A stretch of DNA of 64,000 nt, from NCBI GenBank assembly GCA_900129675.1, contig FSRD01000001.1, forward strand, positions 5,879,501 through 5,943,500. Direction: 5' to 3'. The notes under the pieces are model-generated. The model was not told the DNA's origin and ran no database searches. It saw nothing but the letters and a program-made list of their open reading frames with translations. Below, piece by piece: positions 25,948 to 35,068 of this stretch. A program made the position numbers and the translations under genes. Each line of letters opens with the position of its first letter. Positions within the stretch are counted from its first letter, which is position 1. The stretch comes from Bradyrhizobium erythrophlei (GTDB lineage Bacteria > Pseudomonadota > Alphaproteobacteria > Rhizobiales > Xanthobacteraceae).

Positions 25948-27439
25948 ACCTCTCCTCACCTCCAATCGAAAATTCAAGCGCTTAGGCTTTCGGAAATGCC
26001 GGTCAGACAGGACCGGCCGAGCGGCGGCGCGCGAAGTCTTGCTCTTCAGGAGCCAACCATGTCCAAAACAAAGCGATTTACCAATGCCACCGGGTCGCCG
26101 GTCGCTGACAACACCAACATCATGACCGCCGGTCGGCGCGGCCCGGCGCTGCTCCCCGGCGCTGCTCCAGGATATCTGGCTGATCGAGAAGATGGCGCAT
26201 TTCGACCGCGAGGTGATCCCGGAGCGGCGCATGCACGCCAAGGGTTGGGGCGCCCACGGCACCTTCACCGTCACGCACGACATCACCCGCTACACCAAGG
26301 CCAAGATCTTTTCCAAGATCGGCAAGCAGACGCCGATGTTCGCGCGCTTCTCGACCGTCGCGGGTGAGCGCGGCGCCGCCGATGCGGAACGCGACATCCG
26401 CGGCACCGCCCTCAAGTTCTATACCGAGGAGGGTAACTGGGACATCGTCGGCAACAACACGCCGGTGTTCTTCTTCCGCGATCCGCTGCGGTTCTCGGAC
26501 CTCAACCATGCCATCAAGCGCGACCCGCGCACCGGGTTGCGCAGCGCGGATAACAACTGGGATTTCTGGTCGCTACTGCCGGAGGCGTTGCACCAGGTCA
26601 CGATCATTATGTCCGACCGCGGCATTCCGAAGAGCTTCCGCCACATGCACCTGTTCGGCAGCCATACCTTCGCGATGATTAATGCCGCCAATGAACGCGT
26701 CTGGGTCAAGTTTCATTTCCGCTCGCAGCAGGGCATCCAGAACCTCACCGACGCCGAGGCCGCAGCTCTTGTCGCCGGGGATCGCGAAAGCCACGGCCGC
26801 GACCTGCTCAATGCGATCGAGGCGGGCGAGTTCCCGCGCTGGACGCTGTTCATCCAGGTAATGACCGAGGCTCAGGCGAAAACCCACAGGCATAATCCGT
26901 TCGACGTGACCAAGGTGTGGCCGAAAGCGGAGTATCCGCTGATCGAGGTCGGCGTGATGGAGCTCAACCGCTACCCTGATAACTTTTTCGCTGAAGTGGA
27001 GCAGGCCGCGTTCTCGCCCGCCAACATCGTGCCCGGCATCGGTTTTTCGCCCGACAAAATGCTCCAGGGGCGGCTGTTCTCGTACGGTGACACGCAACGC
27101 TACCGGCTTGGCGTCAACTTCAACCACATTCCGGTCAACGCGCCCCAATGCCCGTTCCAAAGCTACCACCGCGACGGCAAGATGCGGACCGACGGCAATC
27201 TGGGCGGAACGCTCACCTACAATCCCAACAGCGCGGGGCTCTGGGACAACCAGCCGGATTTTGCCGAGCCGCCGCTCGCGCTCGAAGGGGATGCTGCGCA
27301 CTGGGACCATCGCGTCGACGACGATCATTGGGAACAGCCGGGAAACCTGTTCCGGAAGATGACGCCGGCGCAGCAGCAATTGCTGTTCGAGAACACGGCG
27401 CGTGCAATGGGCGACGCGAAACTGCACATCAAGGAGCGG
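25858..27439 (+). repeat. left arm of a large inverted repeat (HD tail plus catalase)
   Basis: This segment matches 32826-34420 in the opposite orientation. The catalase part (about 26190-27439) is essentially identical, and shadow frames on the reverse strand are also identical. The flanking parts, including the catalase N- and C-termini and the spacer, have diverged. Confidence 0.85.
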
Positions 27440-27529
27440 CACGTCGACAATTGCACGCGTGCCGATCCGGCATACGGGGCTGGGGTGGCAAAGGCCCTCG
27501 GGCTCAAACAACCGGAGTTGGTCGATTGA
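26059..27529 (+). pseudogene. catalase, frameshifted by a 13-bp duplication
   Basis: The natural start ATG at 26059, with AGGAG upstream, codes for MSKTKRFTNATGSPVADNTN and IMTAGRRGPALL. A 13-bp tandem duplication (26143-26168) then shifts the frame. From 26192 the catalase frame resumes and is identical to the intact copy through GDAKLHIKER, with the catalytic His (RRMHAKGWG), Asn (VGNNTPVFF) and haem Tyr (FSYGDTQRYR) all present. The C-terminal 23 residues differ. A product starting at ATG 26192 would lack about 43 N-terminal residues needed for tetramer assembly, so this copy is probably inactive unless the duplication is a sequencing or assembly artefact. Confidence 0.8.
26143..26168. repeat. 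13-bp tandem duplication inside catalase copy
   Basis: The unit ccggcgctgctcc occurs twice in direct succession. The intact catalase copy at 32691-34193 has it once. It causes the frameshift in this copy. Confidence 0.9.
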
Positions 27530-27677
27530 GGGAGCCCTAAACTATCCCGCCGATTAGCTGCCACATATTGGTGCCGACATCGACGCCCCACCGCCGAGGG
27601 GACGTCGAAGGAACCACAGTCGCTGCGTAATTCACACGCGTTGTGCCGTCCATCAACGGAGCCTCAAGGAGAGAGCC

Positions 27678-28499
27678 ATGACCCAACCGAAACCCCGAAA
27701 ACTTCTAGTGAACCGTCGTACGGTTTCGAAAGCGTCTTCGACTGCTGCGGGTGCGCTTGCTGTCGATAGTCAGTTGAGTGGACAGGCGGTCGCGCAGTCG
27801 GTTAACGAGTCGCCAACATTTCGGCGTCCGAAGACCATTCTTCCGGTGCCAACTCCTTCGCCCCAGTTTCAGCATGTGGCGCCCGGGATTCCCGACACTC
27901 AAATGACTCGCGAGGCGACCGGGATACTTCGGGAATTCAGCACGCCAGTGTTGATCAACCATTCCCATCGCGTGTTCTTCTGGGCAAACGAGATGGGGCG
28001 CCAAACGGGACAGAAATTCGATGTGGAGCTTGTATTCATCTGCGCTGCCTTCCACGATTTGGGTCTGCTCAAGAAGTTCAGTAGTGCCTCTGACCGCTTC
28101 GAAGTGGATGGCGCAAACGCAGTACGTCAGTTTCTCGAACATCATGGCGTCCCCAGCGCCAATATTCAGACGGCTTGGGACGCGATAGCGCTTCACACCA
28201 CGCCCGGCATTGCAGCGTACAAACCCTTGGAAGTGGAACTACTTTACAACGGCGTGGCCCTGGATTCACTCGGCGTTGGGTACGAAACCTTTCCCGAAGA
28301 CGTTCGCACGCGAGTAGTCAGCCAGTTTCCGCGCGTCAATTTCAAGAACGATATCGCTAACGCGTTCCTTCACGGCTTCGAACACAAGCCGCAAACGACG
28401 GAAGGTACCTGCAACGAAGACATCTGCTCGCATTTCATTCGTAACTACAAGCGGAGCAACTTCTTCGATCAGGTCCAGAATTCACCGTTCGCGGGATAA
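27678..28499 (+). CDS. HD-domain protein (cyanamide hydratase-like), possibly exported
   Basis: A 273-residue protein of the HD metal-dependent hydrolase superfamily. It has HSHRVFFWA, then AAFHDLGLLKKF (the HD pair) and AIALHTTPGIA, in the order seen in cyanamide-hydratase-like HD proteins. Residues 1-45 form an extra N-terminal segment with NRRTVSKASSTAAGALAVDS, resembling a weak twin-arginine signal. A GGAGAG ribosome binding site lies before the ATG. It follows the catalase pseudogene by about 150 bases, repeating the HD/catalase association seen at 32.7-35 kb. It is a clear paralogue of the intact HD gene at 34330 (shared RFEVD and LHTTPGI motifs). Substrate unknown. Confidence 0.8.
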   Translation: MTQPKPRKLLVNRRTVSKASSTAAGALAVDSQLSGQAVAQSVNESPTFRRPKTILPVPTPSPQFQHVAPGIPDTQMTREATGILREFSTPVLINHSHRVFFWANEMGRQTGQKFDVELVFICAAFHDLGLLKKFSSASDRFEVDGANAVRQFLEHHGVPSANIQTAWDAIALHTTPGIAAYKPLEVELLYNGVALDSLGVGYETFPEDVRTRVVSQFPRVNFKNDIANAFLHGFEHKPQTTEGTCNEDICSHFIRNYKRSNFFDQVQNSPFAG

Positions 28500-28724
28500 G
28501 ATCGCTCAACGCTGTACGGTCACGCGCCCGAGCGAGAAAAGCAACCTGGCGAGTCCATCCTTGTCGTCCATCGAAATCCGGGCCGCACCTGTCTGGGCCG
28601 TCGTCGCTATCGCCGGTCGGGCCAGCCTTGCTCGCCGGGCGCTCTTTGGCACAAACCGGCGGTTAGAGGATGTCTGCTCTGCCCGGACGGCGACGACAGT
28701 TCTGCCCGGAAAGGGGCAAAACAC

Positions 28725-29711
28725 ATGACGCTGGAGCAGCTAAGGGTATTCGTCGCCGTTGCTGAACGTCAGCACGTCACGCGCGCCGCGGTAGCGCTCA
28801 ATGTGGCCCAATCCGCCGTCAGCGCCGCGATCGCGGCGCTGGAAGCGCGACATCATGTGGAATTGTTCCACCGTCTCGGCCGTGGCGTCCAGCTGACCGA
28901 GGCCGGCGCGCTATTCCTCGTCGAAGCCCGGGCCCTCCTGGCCCGCGCCGAGGCGGCGGGACAGGTCCTATCTGAGCTGGGCAACTTGACGCGCGGGACA
29001 CTCGCGGTGCAGGCCAGCCAAACGATTGCCAATTACTGGCTGCCGCGCCACCTGGTTGCGTTCCGCCAGAAATATCCCGGCATCGACATCCGCCTGACGA
29101 TCAGTAACACGGCGCAGGTTGCCGCCGCGGTGCGTGAGGGCGCTGCAGATCTCGGTTTCATCGAGGGGGTGATCGAAGATCCGATGCTGACGAAGGAGCA
29201 AGTCGCACGCGACCAGACGGTGATTGTCGTCGGCACTGAGCACGCTTGGTCAACGATCGACCGACTCGAGCCGGAAAGGCTGATCGAAACCGACTGGGTC
29301 CTGCGCGAGCCGGGAGCTGGCACGCGATCGACATTCGAAGCAGCGCTGCAAGGCGTTGGCGTGTCTCCCGGCGCATTGCGGGTCGCGCTGGAACTGCCGT
29401 CTAACGAGGCGCTACGTGCGGCTGTCGAGGCAGGGTTGGGCGCAACTGTGATCTCGGCGTCTGTAGCGGCACCCAGCCTGGAAGCGGGACTGCTGCATCG
29501 GGTGCGTTTCAATCTGCCGGAACGCGATTTCCACGTGGTGCGGCACGTGGCGCGCTGCCGCAGCAGGGCGGCGGATGCGCTGCTGTCGATGGTCCGCGTG
29601 CGCTCGTGCGACGTCACGGATATCCCAAAGTTGGCGCCGGCAAAGGCGGCAGAGGGCGGCCACGATCGATCCACACCACAGAACACAGGTTCGATCGGGC
29701 GAGATCGATGA
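28725..29711 (+). CDS. LysR-type transcriptional regulator
   Basis: A 328-residue regulator. Residues 1-60 are the winged helix-turn-helix (MTLEQLRVFVAVAERQHVTR, NVAQSAVSAAIAALE). A type 2 periplasmic-binding-like co-inducer domain follows (ASQTIANYWLPRHL, FIEGVIEDP, LPSNEALRAAVEAGLGATVI), as in CysB/YeiE-like members. The last 30 residues are unlike the family and run past the usual end of about 295, suggesting read-through into foreign DNA. The ribosome binding site GGAAAGGGG is close to the ATG. It is followed by gene debris and faces the cydAB operon, so its target cannot be read from position. Confidence 0.88.
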   Translation: MTLEQLRVFVAVAERQHVTRAAVALNVAQSAVSAAIAALEARHHVELFHRLGRGVQLTEAGALFLVEARALLARAEAAGQVLSELGNLTRGTLAVQASQTIANYWLPRHLVAFRQKYPGIDIRLTISNTAQVAAAVREGAADLGFIEGVIEDPMLTKEQVARDQTVIVVGTEHAWSTIDRLEPERLIETDWVLREPGAGTRSTFEAALQGVGVSPGALRVALELPSNEALRAAVEAGLGATVISASVAAPSLEAGLLHRVRFNLPERDFHVVRHVARCRSRAADALLSMVRVRSCDVTDIPKLAPAKAAEGGHDRSTPQNTGSIGRDR

Positions 29712-29870
29712 GGTCGTCGCCCCGGCCGTTGAGCACGGCTTTCACCATGTAGAGTGTGAAGCCTTTGGCCATTTCTGCAGCGACGGTTTCTGCAAATTGA
29801 TCAGCTACTGTTAGTCACGTGAATCTAAAGTTCGCCACATAAAGTCTGCTGGGCTTTGTGGCAGAAGCGT

Positions 29871-30104
29871 TTAACGGAAGCCAAGATCTGTAGCTTTCGC
29901 TCGTGCAGAAAGCGCGAGTGACGCCGGCGGCGCGACGCGCGGGGCGCGCAATGCCAGATCCTCGAGACGCGAGACGACTTTTGTCTCAAATGCATCGCGT
30001 GCAAATTTCGCGCGGTAACGGCCGAGCACAAAACCCTGCTCCTCAGCAGTCATGCCTTCGCGTTCGCGGCCCCAGCCGTAATGTTTTAGCCTTGCACCGC
30101 TCAT
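29871..30104 (-). pseudogene. FAD-binding oxidoreductase (GlcD/alkyl-DHAP-synthase-like), N-terminal remnant
   Basis: From an ATG at 30104 the frame reads MSGARLKHYGWGREREGMTA, followed by FVLGRYRAKFARDAFETKVV and LEDLALRAPRVAPPASLA. This is the start of a FAD-linked oxidoreductase family (LKYYGWGREGEGLT). The FAD-binding region is absent: the frame ends after about 66 residues. Truncated gene downstream of the cydB end. The 159 bases before it (29712-29870) also hold an open scrap on the minus strand (FAETVAAEMAKGFTLYMVKA) that I could not place. Confidence 0.6.
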
Positions 30105-30270
30105 GGCTTCCTCCCAGCTTTTTCTTCTGTGATAGCCGCGATATCGATTGCGATCTTCTCTCTGTCTGACTTTCAGAGCAAGTCCGGTACAGGGTCATTC
30201 GCGTGGGTTTACGATGCCCCTGGACAGCGACCGAAAAACGGAACTTGTGCGAGGTCCGGAAAGTGCCAGT

Positions 30271-31254
30271 TTAGTGCCCTGCGGTTGTTCCGACCTTGCC
30301 CCTGAAGACGCTGTAGCTGATAAGCGTGTAGAGCAGCATCAGTGGGAAGACGATCAACCCGCAGCCCCAGAACATGAAGGCAAGACTGGATCGCGGCGCG
30401 GCCGCCTCGTCGATGGTGATGACGAAGGGGATCATGTAGGGCCAGAAAGACAGCGCCAGCGTGCCGAACGCCGAGACGAAGATCAGCGCGACCATGTAGA
30501 ACGGCCAATGGTCATTGTGACGGAGGATGCTGAGCGCGAGCACGATTACCGCGACCGCGCCAATCGCCGGGAATACGAACAGATACGGCCGGTCGATCCA
30601 ACGATGCAGGATCGGAAGGTTTTCAGCCAGCGCGTAGGCAAAGACAACCACGAGGAACGCCAGCACGCCGACCGCGAGAACCGGAATCCGCCGATGCGCC
30701 ACATCGCGAACCTCGGCCTCGCATTTCTTTGCCAGCCAGCAGGCGCCGAGAAGCGCGTAGCCAAGGCACAGGCCGATGCCGCAAAGGACCGCAAACGGCG
30801 TGAGCCAGCCGACCGCACCACCGGAATATTGGCCGTTCGTGACTTGCAACCCTTTGACCAGGGCGCCGACCGTCAGCCCCTGGATAAAAGTCGCGATCAG
30901 AGATCCGCCGGCAAAGCTCAAATCCCAGATCCACCGCATCCGCTGCGTCTTGTAGCGAAACTCGAACGCCACGCCGCGCAAGATCAGGCCCATCAGCATG
31001 ACAATGAGAGGGAGATAGAACGCGGACAGCAATGTCGCGTAGACGACCGGGAAGGCTCCCCACAGAATGACGGCGGTGACCACCAGCCAGGTCTCGTTGC
31101 CGTCCCAGATCGGCGCGACGGCGCTCAGCATCGCGCTACGCCTGGTCTCGCCGCTCGCCAGTCCGAACAGCAAGCCGACGCCGAGATCGACGCCGTCGAG
31201 CAGCACGTAGAGCAGAATGCTGATGGCCAGAAGCAGGACCCAAAACATGACCAT
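30271..31254 (-). CDS. cydB: cytochrome bd-type quinol oxidase subunit II
   Basis: The 327-residue subunit II is an integral membrane protein with eight or nine helices. GVDLGVGLLFG near the start and IWDGNETWLVVTAVILWGAF are the conserved signatures of CydB. With subunit I it forms a quinol-oxidising terminal oxidase that reduces oxygen to water with high affinity. It follows cydA by two bases, indicating one transcript with the upstream catalase and HD gene. No small CydX-type subunit was found after it. Distinct from the second cydB at 47648-48661. Confidence 0.93.
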   Translation of the reverse strand: MVMFWVLLLAISILLYVLLDGVDLGVGLLFGLASGETRRSAMLSAVAPIWDGNETWLVVTAVILWGAFPVVYATLLSAFYLPLIVMLMGLILRGVAFEFRYKTQRMRWIWDLSFAGGSLIATFIQGLTVGALVKGLQVTNGQYSGGAVGWLTPFAVLCGIGLCLGYALLGACWLAKKCEAEVRDVAHRRIPVLAVGVLAFLVVVFAYALAENLPILHRWIDRPYLFVFPAIGAVAVIVLALSILRHNDHWPFYMVALIFVSAFGTLALSFWPYMIPFVITIDEAAAPRSSLAFMFWGCGLIVFPLMLLYTLISYSVFRGKVGTTAGH

Positions 31255-31256
31255 GG

Positions 31257-32672
31257 TTATTCTCCGGCGCCGGTGTGACTGGGTTCTGGAACAAGCTCTT
31301 CATCGGCCAGTGACATCGGCCGGTTTGGAACCGCGAGATGCGGAACTTCGAACGGTTTTCTCGCCGGACCGGTGCGGATGAGCCGGTAGATGTAAAACGT
31401 GCCGAACAGGAAGATGAAGGCGTAAACCGCACAGAAGATCACGAGCGAAATCGTCGCCTCGGTCGTGGTCAGGAATGGCGTCATGGCATCCGCTGTTCGC
31501 AACACGCCAAAGACAACCCAGGGCTGACGGCCGACTTCAGCGGTGAACCAGCCGGTGATGATGGCAATGAAGGGCAGCGGAAAGCTGAAGAAAGTCAGCC
31601 AAAGCAGCGGACGATTGTATGCCAGGCGGTGCTTGTAACTCAGATAGCTACCGACCCAGGCGAGCCCCAGCATTACCAGACCGCATCCCACCATGATTCG
31701 GAAGGCGAAGAACGGGAGGACCACCGGCGGCCAGTTCTCCGGAGGGATGCTGTTGAGGCCGGTTTCCGCAGCGGTGAGACTGTCGGAATCGATCAGGCTG
31801 CCGAGGGGCGGGGGCAACGTGATCGCGAACAGGTTGCGCCTGTGCTCCACGTCGGGCCAGGCGAACAGCACTTCAGAGCCTGGCTTCTCATCGTTCCAGC
31901 GTCCCTCGATGGCGGCCATCTTGGACGGCTGATACGTGTTGACGTATTCACCGTTCAGATGTCCGAACAGCAGCTGGATCGGCATCAGCACGGCCGCCAG
32001 ACCAAGGCCCATGCGCAGCATGATGCGCGCCTCGGCGTGGCATACCTTCCGCAGCACATACCATGCCCCGGTCGCGGCAACACAGAAGGCACCGGTCAGG
32101 TAGGCAGCGAGCAACATGTGGGGAAATCGCGACCAGACCACCGAGTTGAAGAGGATCTTGGTCCAATCGTCGGGAACGAAGGCGCCGTTTTCCATGACGT
32201 AGCCCGACGGCACCTGCATCCAGCTGTTGTTGACCATGATGAAGAACGCCGAAAACGTGGTCCCCAGCGCAACCATCGCGGTTGAAAACAGATAGAACCA
32301 TGGCGGCACGCGGCTGCGGCCAAAGATCAGGACGCCGAAGAAACTGGCCTCGAGCATGAACGCCCAAAAGGTCTCATACATCAGGAGCGGACCCTGGATC
32401 GGCCCGGTCATTTTGGACAGCACGCTCCAATTGGTGCCGAACTGGAATGCCATCACGATCCCGGACACCACGCCCATTCCGAACGCAATGCCGAATATCT
32501 TCAGCCAGAATTCGAAGATCACGCGATAGACCGGACGGCCGGTTGCAAGCGCCATGGCCTCGATGACCGTGAGCCAGGCCGCCAATCCGATCGTGAAGGA
32601 CGGAAAGATGATATGGAACGTGATGGTAAAGGCGAATTGAATTCGCGACAGAAGAAGCGCCGTCATATCCAT
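31257..32672 (-). CDS. cydA: cytochrome bd-type quinol oxidase subunit I
   Basis: The 471-residue haem-bearing subunit. RIQFAFTITFHIIFPSFTIG contains the haem b595 ligand His, GVVSGIVMAFQFGTNW and the region around FAMFYEVE-like helices follow, and EVGRQPWVVFGVLRT is the conserved GRQPW motif. The Q-loop is short, as in the cyanide-insensitive (CIO) subgroup. GGGAGAATTG precedes the ATG. It starts 18 bases after the catalase stop, so an HD-catalase-cydA-cydB operon is likely, linking peroxide removal with a low-oxygen oxidase. A partial third copy of this gene lies at 45416-45895 with the same upstream ribosome binding site. Confidence 0.93.
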   Translation of the reverse strand: MDMTALLLSRIQFAFTITFHIIFPSFTIGLAAWLTVIEAMALATGRPVYRVIFEFWLKIFGIAFGMGVVSGIVMAFQFGTNWSVLSKMTGPIQGPLLMYETFWAFMLEASFFGVLIFGRSRVPPWFYLFSTAMVALGTTFSAFFIMVNNSWMQVPSGYVMENGAFVPDDWTKILFNSVVWSRFPHMLLAAYLTGAFCVAATGAWYVLRKVCHAEARIMLRMGLGLAAVLMPIQLLFGHLNGEYVNTYQPSKMAAIEGRWNDEKPGSEVLFAWPDVEHRRNLFAITLPPPLGSLIDSDSLTAAETGLNSIPPENWPPVVLPFFAFRIMVGCGLVMLGLAWVGSYLSYKHRLAYNRPLLWLTFFSFPLPFIAIITGWFTAEVGRQPWVVFGVLRTADAMTPFLTTTEATISLVIFCAVYAFIFLFGTFYIYRLIRTGPARKPFEVPHLAVPNRPMSLADEELVPEPSHTGAGE

Positions 32673-32690
32673 TGCAATTCTCCCACTCGA

Positions 32691-34193
32691 TTATTTGGTT
32701 TGGGAGGACGGCGAGAGCGAGTTCGCCGCCCCGGTCGTGTTAGAGTTCGCGTCGGCGAATTTGGCGAGCGCGTCGGCAACACCCTTGCCGTAGGCCGGAT
32801 CCGCCTTGGCGCAGTTGCCGACATACCGCTCCTTGATGTGCAGTTTCGCGTCGCCCATTGCACGCGCCGTGTTCTCGAACAGCAATTGCTGCTGCGCCGG
32901 CGTCATCTTCCGGAACAGGTTTCCCGGCTGTTCCCAATGATCGTCGTCGACGCGATGGTCCCAGTGCGCAGCATCCCCTTCGAGCGCGAGCGGCGGCTCG
33001 GCAAAATCCGGCTGGTTGTCCCAGAGCCCCGCGCTGTTGGGATTGTAGGTGAGCGTTCCGCCCAGATTGCCGTCGGTCCGCATCTTGCCGTCGCGGTGGT
33101 AGCTTTGGAACGGGCATTGGGGCGCGTTGACCGGAATGTGGTTGAAGTTGACGCCAAGCCGGTAGCGTTGCGTGTCACCGTACGAGAACAGCCGCCCCTG
33201 GAGCATTTTGTCGGGCGAAAAACCGATGCCGGGCACGATGTTGGCGGGCGAGAACGCGGCCTGCTCCACTTCAGCGAAAAAGTTATCAGGGTAGCGGTTG
33301 AGCTCCATCACGCCGACCTCGATCAGCGGATACTCCGCTTTCGGCCACACCTTGGTCACGTCGAACGGATTATGCCTGTGGGTTTTCGCCTGAGCCTCGG
33401 TCATTACCTGGATGAACAGCGTCCAGCGCGGGAACTCGCCCGCCTCGATCGCATTGAGCAGGTCGCGGCCGTGGCTTTCGCGATCCCCGGCGACAAGAGC
33501 TGCGGCCTCGGCGTCGGTGAGGTTCTGGATGCCCTGCTGCGAGCGGAAATGAAACTTGACCCAGACGCGTTCATTGGCGGCATTAATCATCGCGAAGGTA
33601 TGGCTGCCGAACAGGTGCATGTGGCGGAAGCTCTTCGGAATGCCGCGGTCGGACATAATGATCGTGACCTGGTGCAACGCCTCCGGCAGTAGCGACCAGA
33701 AATCCCAGTTGTTATCCGCGCTGCGCAACCCGGTGCGCGGGTCGCGCTTGATGGCATGGTTGAGGTCCGAGAACCGCAGCGGATCGCGGAAGAAGAACAC
33801 CGGCGTGTTGTTGCCGACGATGTCCCAGTTACCCTCCTCGGTATAGAACTTGAGGGCGGTGCCGCGGATGTCGCGTTCCGCATCGGCGGCGCCGCGCTCA
33901 CCCGCGACGGTCGAGAAGCGCGCGAACATCGGCGTCTGCTTGCCGATCTTGGAAAAGATCTTGGCCTTGGTGTAGCGGGTGATATCGTGCGTGACGGTGA
34001 AGGTGCCGTGGGCGCCCCAACCCTTGGCGTGCATGCGCCGCTCCGGGATCACCTCCCGGTCGAAATGCGCGATCTTCTCGATCAGCCAGATATCCTGGAG
34101 CAGCGCCGGGCCGCGCCGACCGGCGGTCATGATGTTGGTGTTGTCAGCGACCGGCGCGCCGGTGGCACTGGTAAATCGCGTCGTTTTGGACAT
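32691..34193 (-). CDS. haem catalase (intact copy)
   Basis: A 500-residue monofunctional catalase that splits hydrogen peroxide to water and oxygen. Catalytic H55 lies in RRMHAKGWGAHGTF, the distal Asn in VGNNTPVFFF and the proximal haem-ligand Tyr in FSYGDTQRYRLG. Length and motifs match small-subunit catalases. I chose the ATG at 34193 because AGGAG sits seven bases upstream; an ATG eight codons earlier arises from a small duplication of the MSKT start (MSKTQEPT-MSKTTRF). The gene is followed at 18 bases by cydA. The core is identical to the broken copy at 26.1-27.5 kb, while both termini differ, which suggests gene conversion. Confidence 0.93.
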   Translation of the reverse strand: MSKTTRFTSATGAPVADNTNIMTAGRRGPALLQDIWLIEKIAHFDREVIPERRMHAKGWGAHGTFTVTHDITRYTKAKIFSKIGKQTPMFARFSTVAGERGAADAERDIRGTALKFYTEEGNWDIVGNNTPVFFFRDPLRFSDLNHAIKRDPRTGLRSADNNWDFWSLLPEALHQVTIIMSDRGIPKSFRHMHLFGSHTFAMINAANERVWVKFHFRSQQGIQNLTDAEAAALVAGDRESHGRDLLNAIEAGEFPRWTLFIQVMTEAQAKTHRHNPFDVTKVWPKAEYPLIEVGVMELNRYPDNFFAEVEQAAFSPANIVPGIGFSPDKMLQGRLFSYGDTQRYRLGVNFNHIPVNAPQCPFQSYHRDGKMRTDGNLGGTLTYNPNSAGLWDNQPDFAEPPLALEGDAAHWDHRVDDDHWEQPGNLFRKMTPAQQQLLFENTARAMGDAKLHIKERYVGNCAKADPAYGKGVADALAKFADANSNTTGAANSLSPSSQTK

Positions 34194-34420
34194 CGTGGGC
34201 TCCTGGGTTTTGGACATGGTGGGCTGCTGAATGTGCGAGACTTCGGGGGTCGCCGCCGGCAGGTTCTGTTTGACCGGTGCTTCCGAAAGCCTCAGCCTTT
34301 GAATTTTCGATTGGAGGACGCGGAGAGGTTTACCCGCGCCAGGCGGATCCCCGAATGACGCTGCAGAAATTGACGCGGGTGAAGTGCGGATCCTTATCCG
34401 CGAGCACATCGGCATTGACG
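32826..34420 (-). repeat. right arm of the large inverted repeat
   Basis: Inverted counterpart of 25858-27439. The arms enclose about 5.4 kb with the HD, LysR, cydB and cydA genes, so recombination between them would invert that segment. Confidence 0.85.
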
Positions 34421-34989
34421 TTGCCGAAGGTCGTCTCCGGCTTGTGCTTGTTGCCGTCGTAGAAGGCCTGGATGATGTCTTCTTTGAAACGCGCGCTACG
34501 CGGATGCGCATGCACCACCGCCTCGCGCTCCGCGTCGCTGTATTCGGAATAAGCCAGGCCAAGCACATCCATTTCGACGCCGGCTGTCACCAGGGCTACG
34601 ACCGGGTGCATGTGCGGGGGGATGCCCGGCGTCGTGTGCAAGGCGATCGCGGTCCAGACCGTTTCAACGTCTTGTTGATGGACTCCGTGGCTTCGCAGGA
34701 AGTCACGGGCGGTATTTGCGCTGTCGACCTCGAAGCGTTCCTGCGTGCTGCTGTGCTGATGGGTCAAGCCCATGTCGTGGAACATCGCGCCTGCATAAAG
34801 CAGTTCAGGATCGAATCTCAGTCCGCGACGCTTGCCCGCCAAGGCCCCCCAGTAGTACACGCGGCTCGAGTGGTGAAACAGCAGCGGCGATTCGGTGTCC
34901 CGCACCAGCTCCGTTATTTCGCGCGCGAGCTTGCTGTCGGGAATTCTGATTCCCGCAAGATCGATATTCATTGTAAGATCGATATTCAT
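34330..34989 (-). CDS. HD-domain protein (cyanamide hydratase-like)
   Basis: A 219-residue cytoplasmic HD-superfamily protein. FHHSSRVYYWG (H39/H40), GAMFHDMGL (H71-D72) and AIALHTTPGIPPHMHP (further metal-ligand His residues) follow the order of cyanamide-hydratase-like HD proteins. The N-terminus begins with a short duplication (MNIDLTMNIDL); AAGGAG upstream favours the first ATG. It is the first gene of the HD-catalase-cydA-cydB cluster, 136 bases before the catalase. Paralogues are the gene at 27678 and the remnant at 25828. Enzymatic substrate is unknown; co-location with catalase in both places suggests a linked stress role. Confidence 0.82.
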   Translation of the reverse strand: MNIDLTMNIDLAGIRIPDSKLAREITELVRDTESPLLFHHSSRVYYWGALAGKRRGLRFDPELLYAGAMFHDMGLTHQHSSTQERFEVDSANTARDFLRSHGVHQQDVETVWTAIALHTTPGIPPHMHPVVALVTAGVEMDVLGLAYSEYSDAEREAVVHAHPRSARFKEDIIQAFYDGNKHKPETTFGNVNADVLADKDPHFTRVNFCSVIRGSAWRG

Positions 34990-35068
34990 TGTACGTCTCC
35001 TTCTGATTGATCTTGGTCGAATGGATATTCCGAGCAGCGATCATCACGGTGGCTGCCGTGATCGATGT

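Noticed and set aside
30148..31278. 376-residue open frame on the plus strand, antisense to cydB
   Set aside because: Charged low-complexity translation typical of the reverse strand of GC-rich membrane protein genes; cydB is unmistakable on the other strand.
35007..35020. FixK/FNR-like box TTGAT-N4-GTCGA upstream of the HD-catalase-cyd operon
   Set aside because: Only one half-site is perfect, and it lies about 17 bases before the start codon, too close for a normal activator site.
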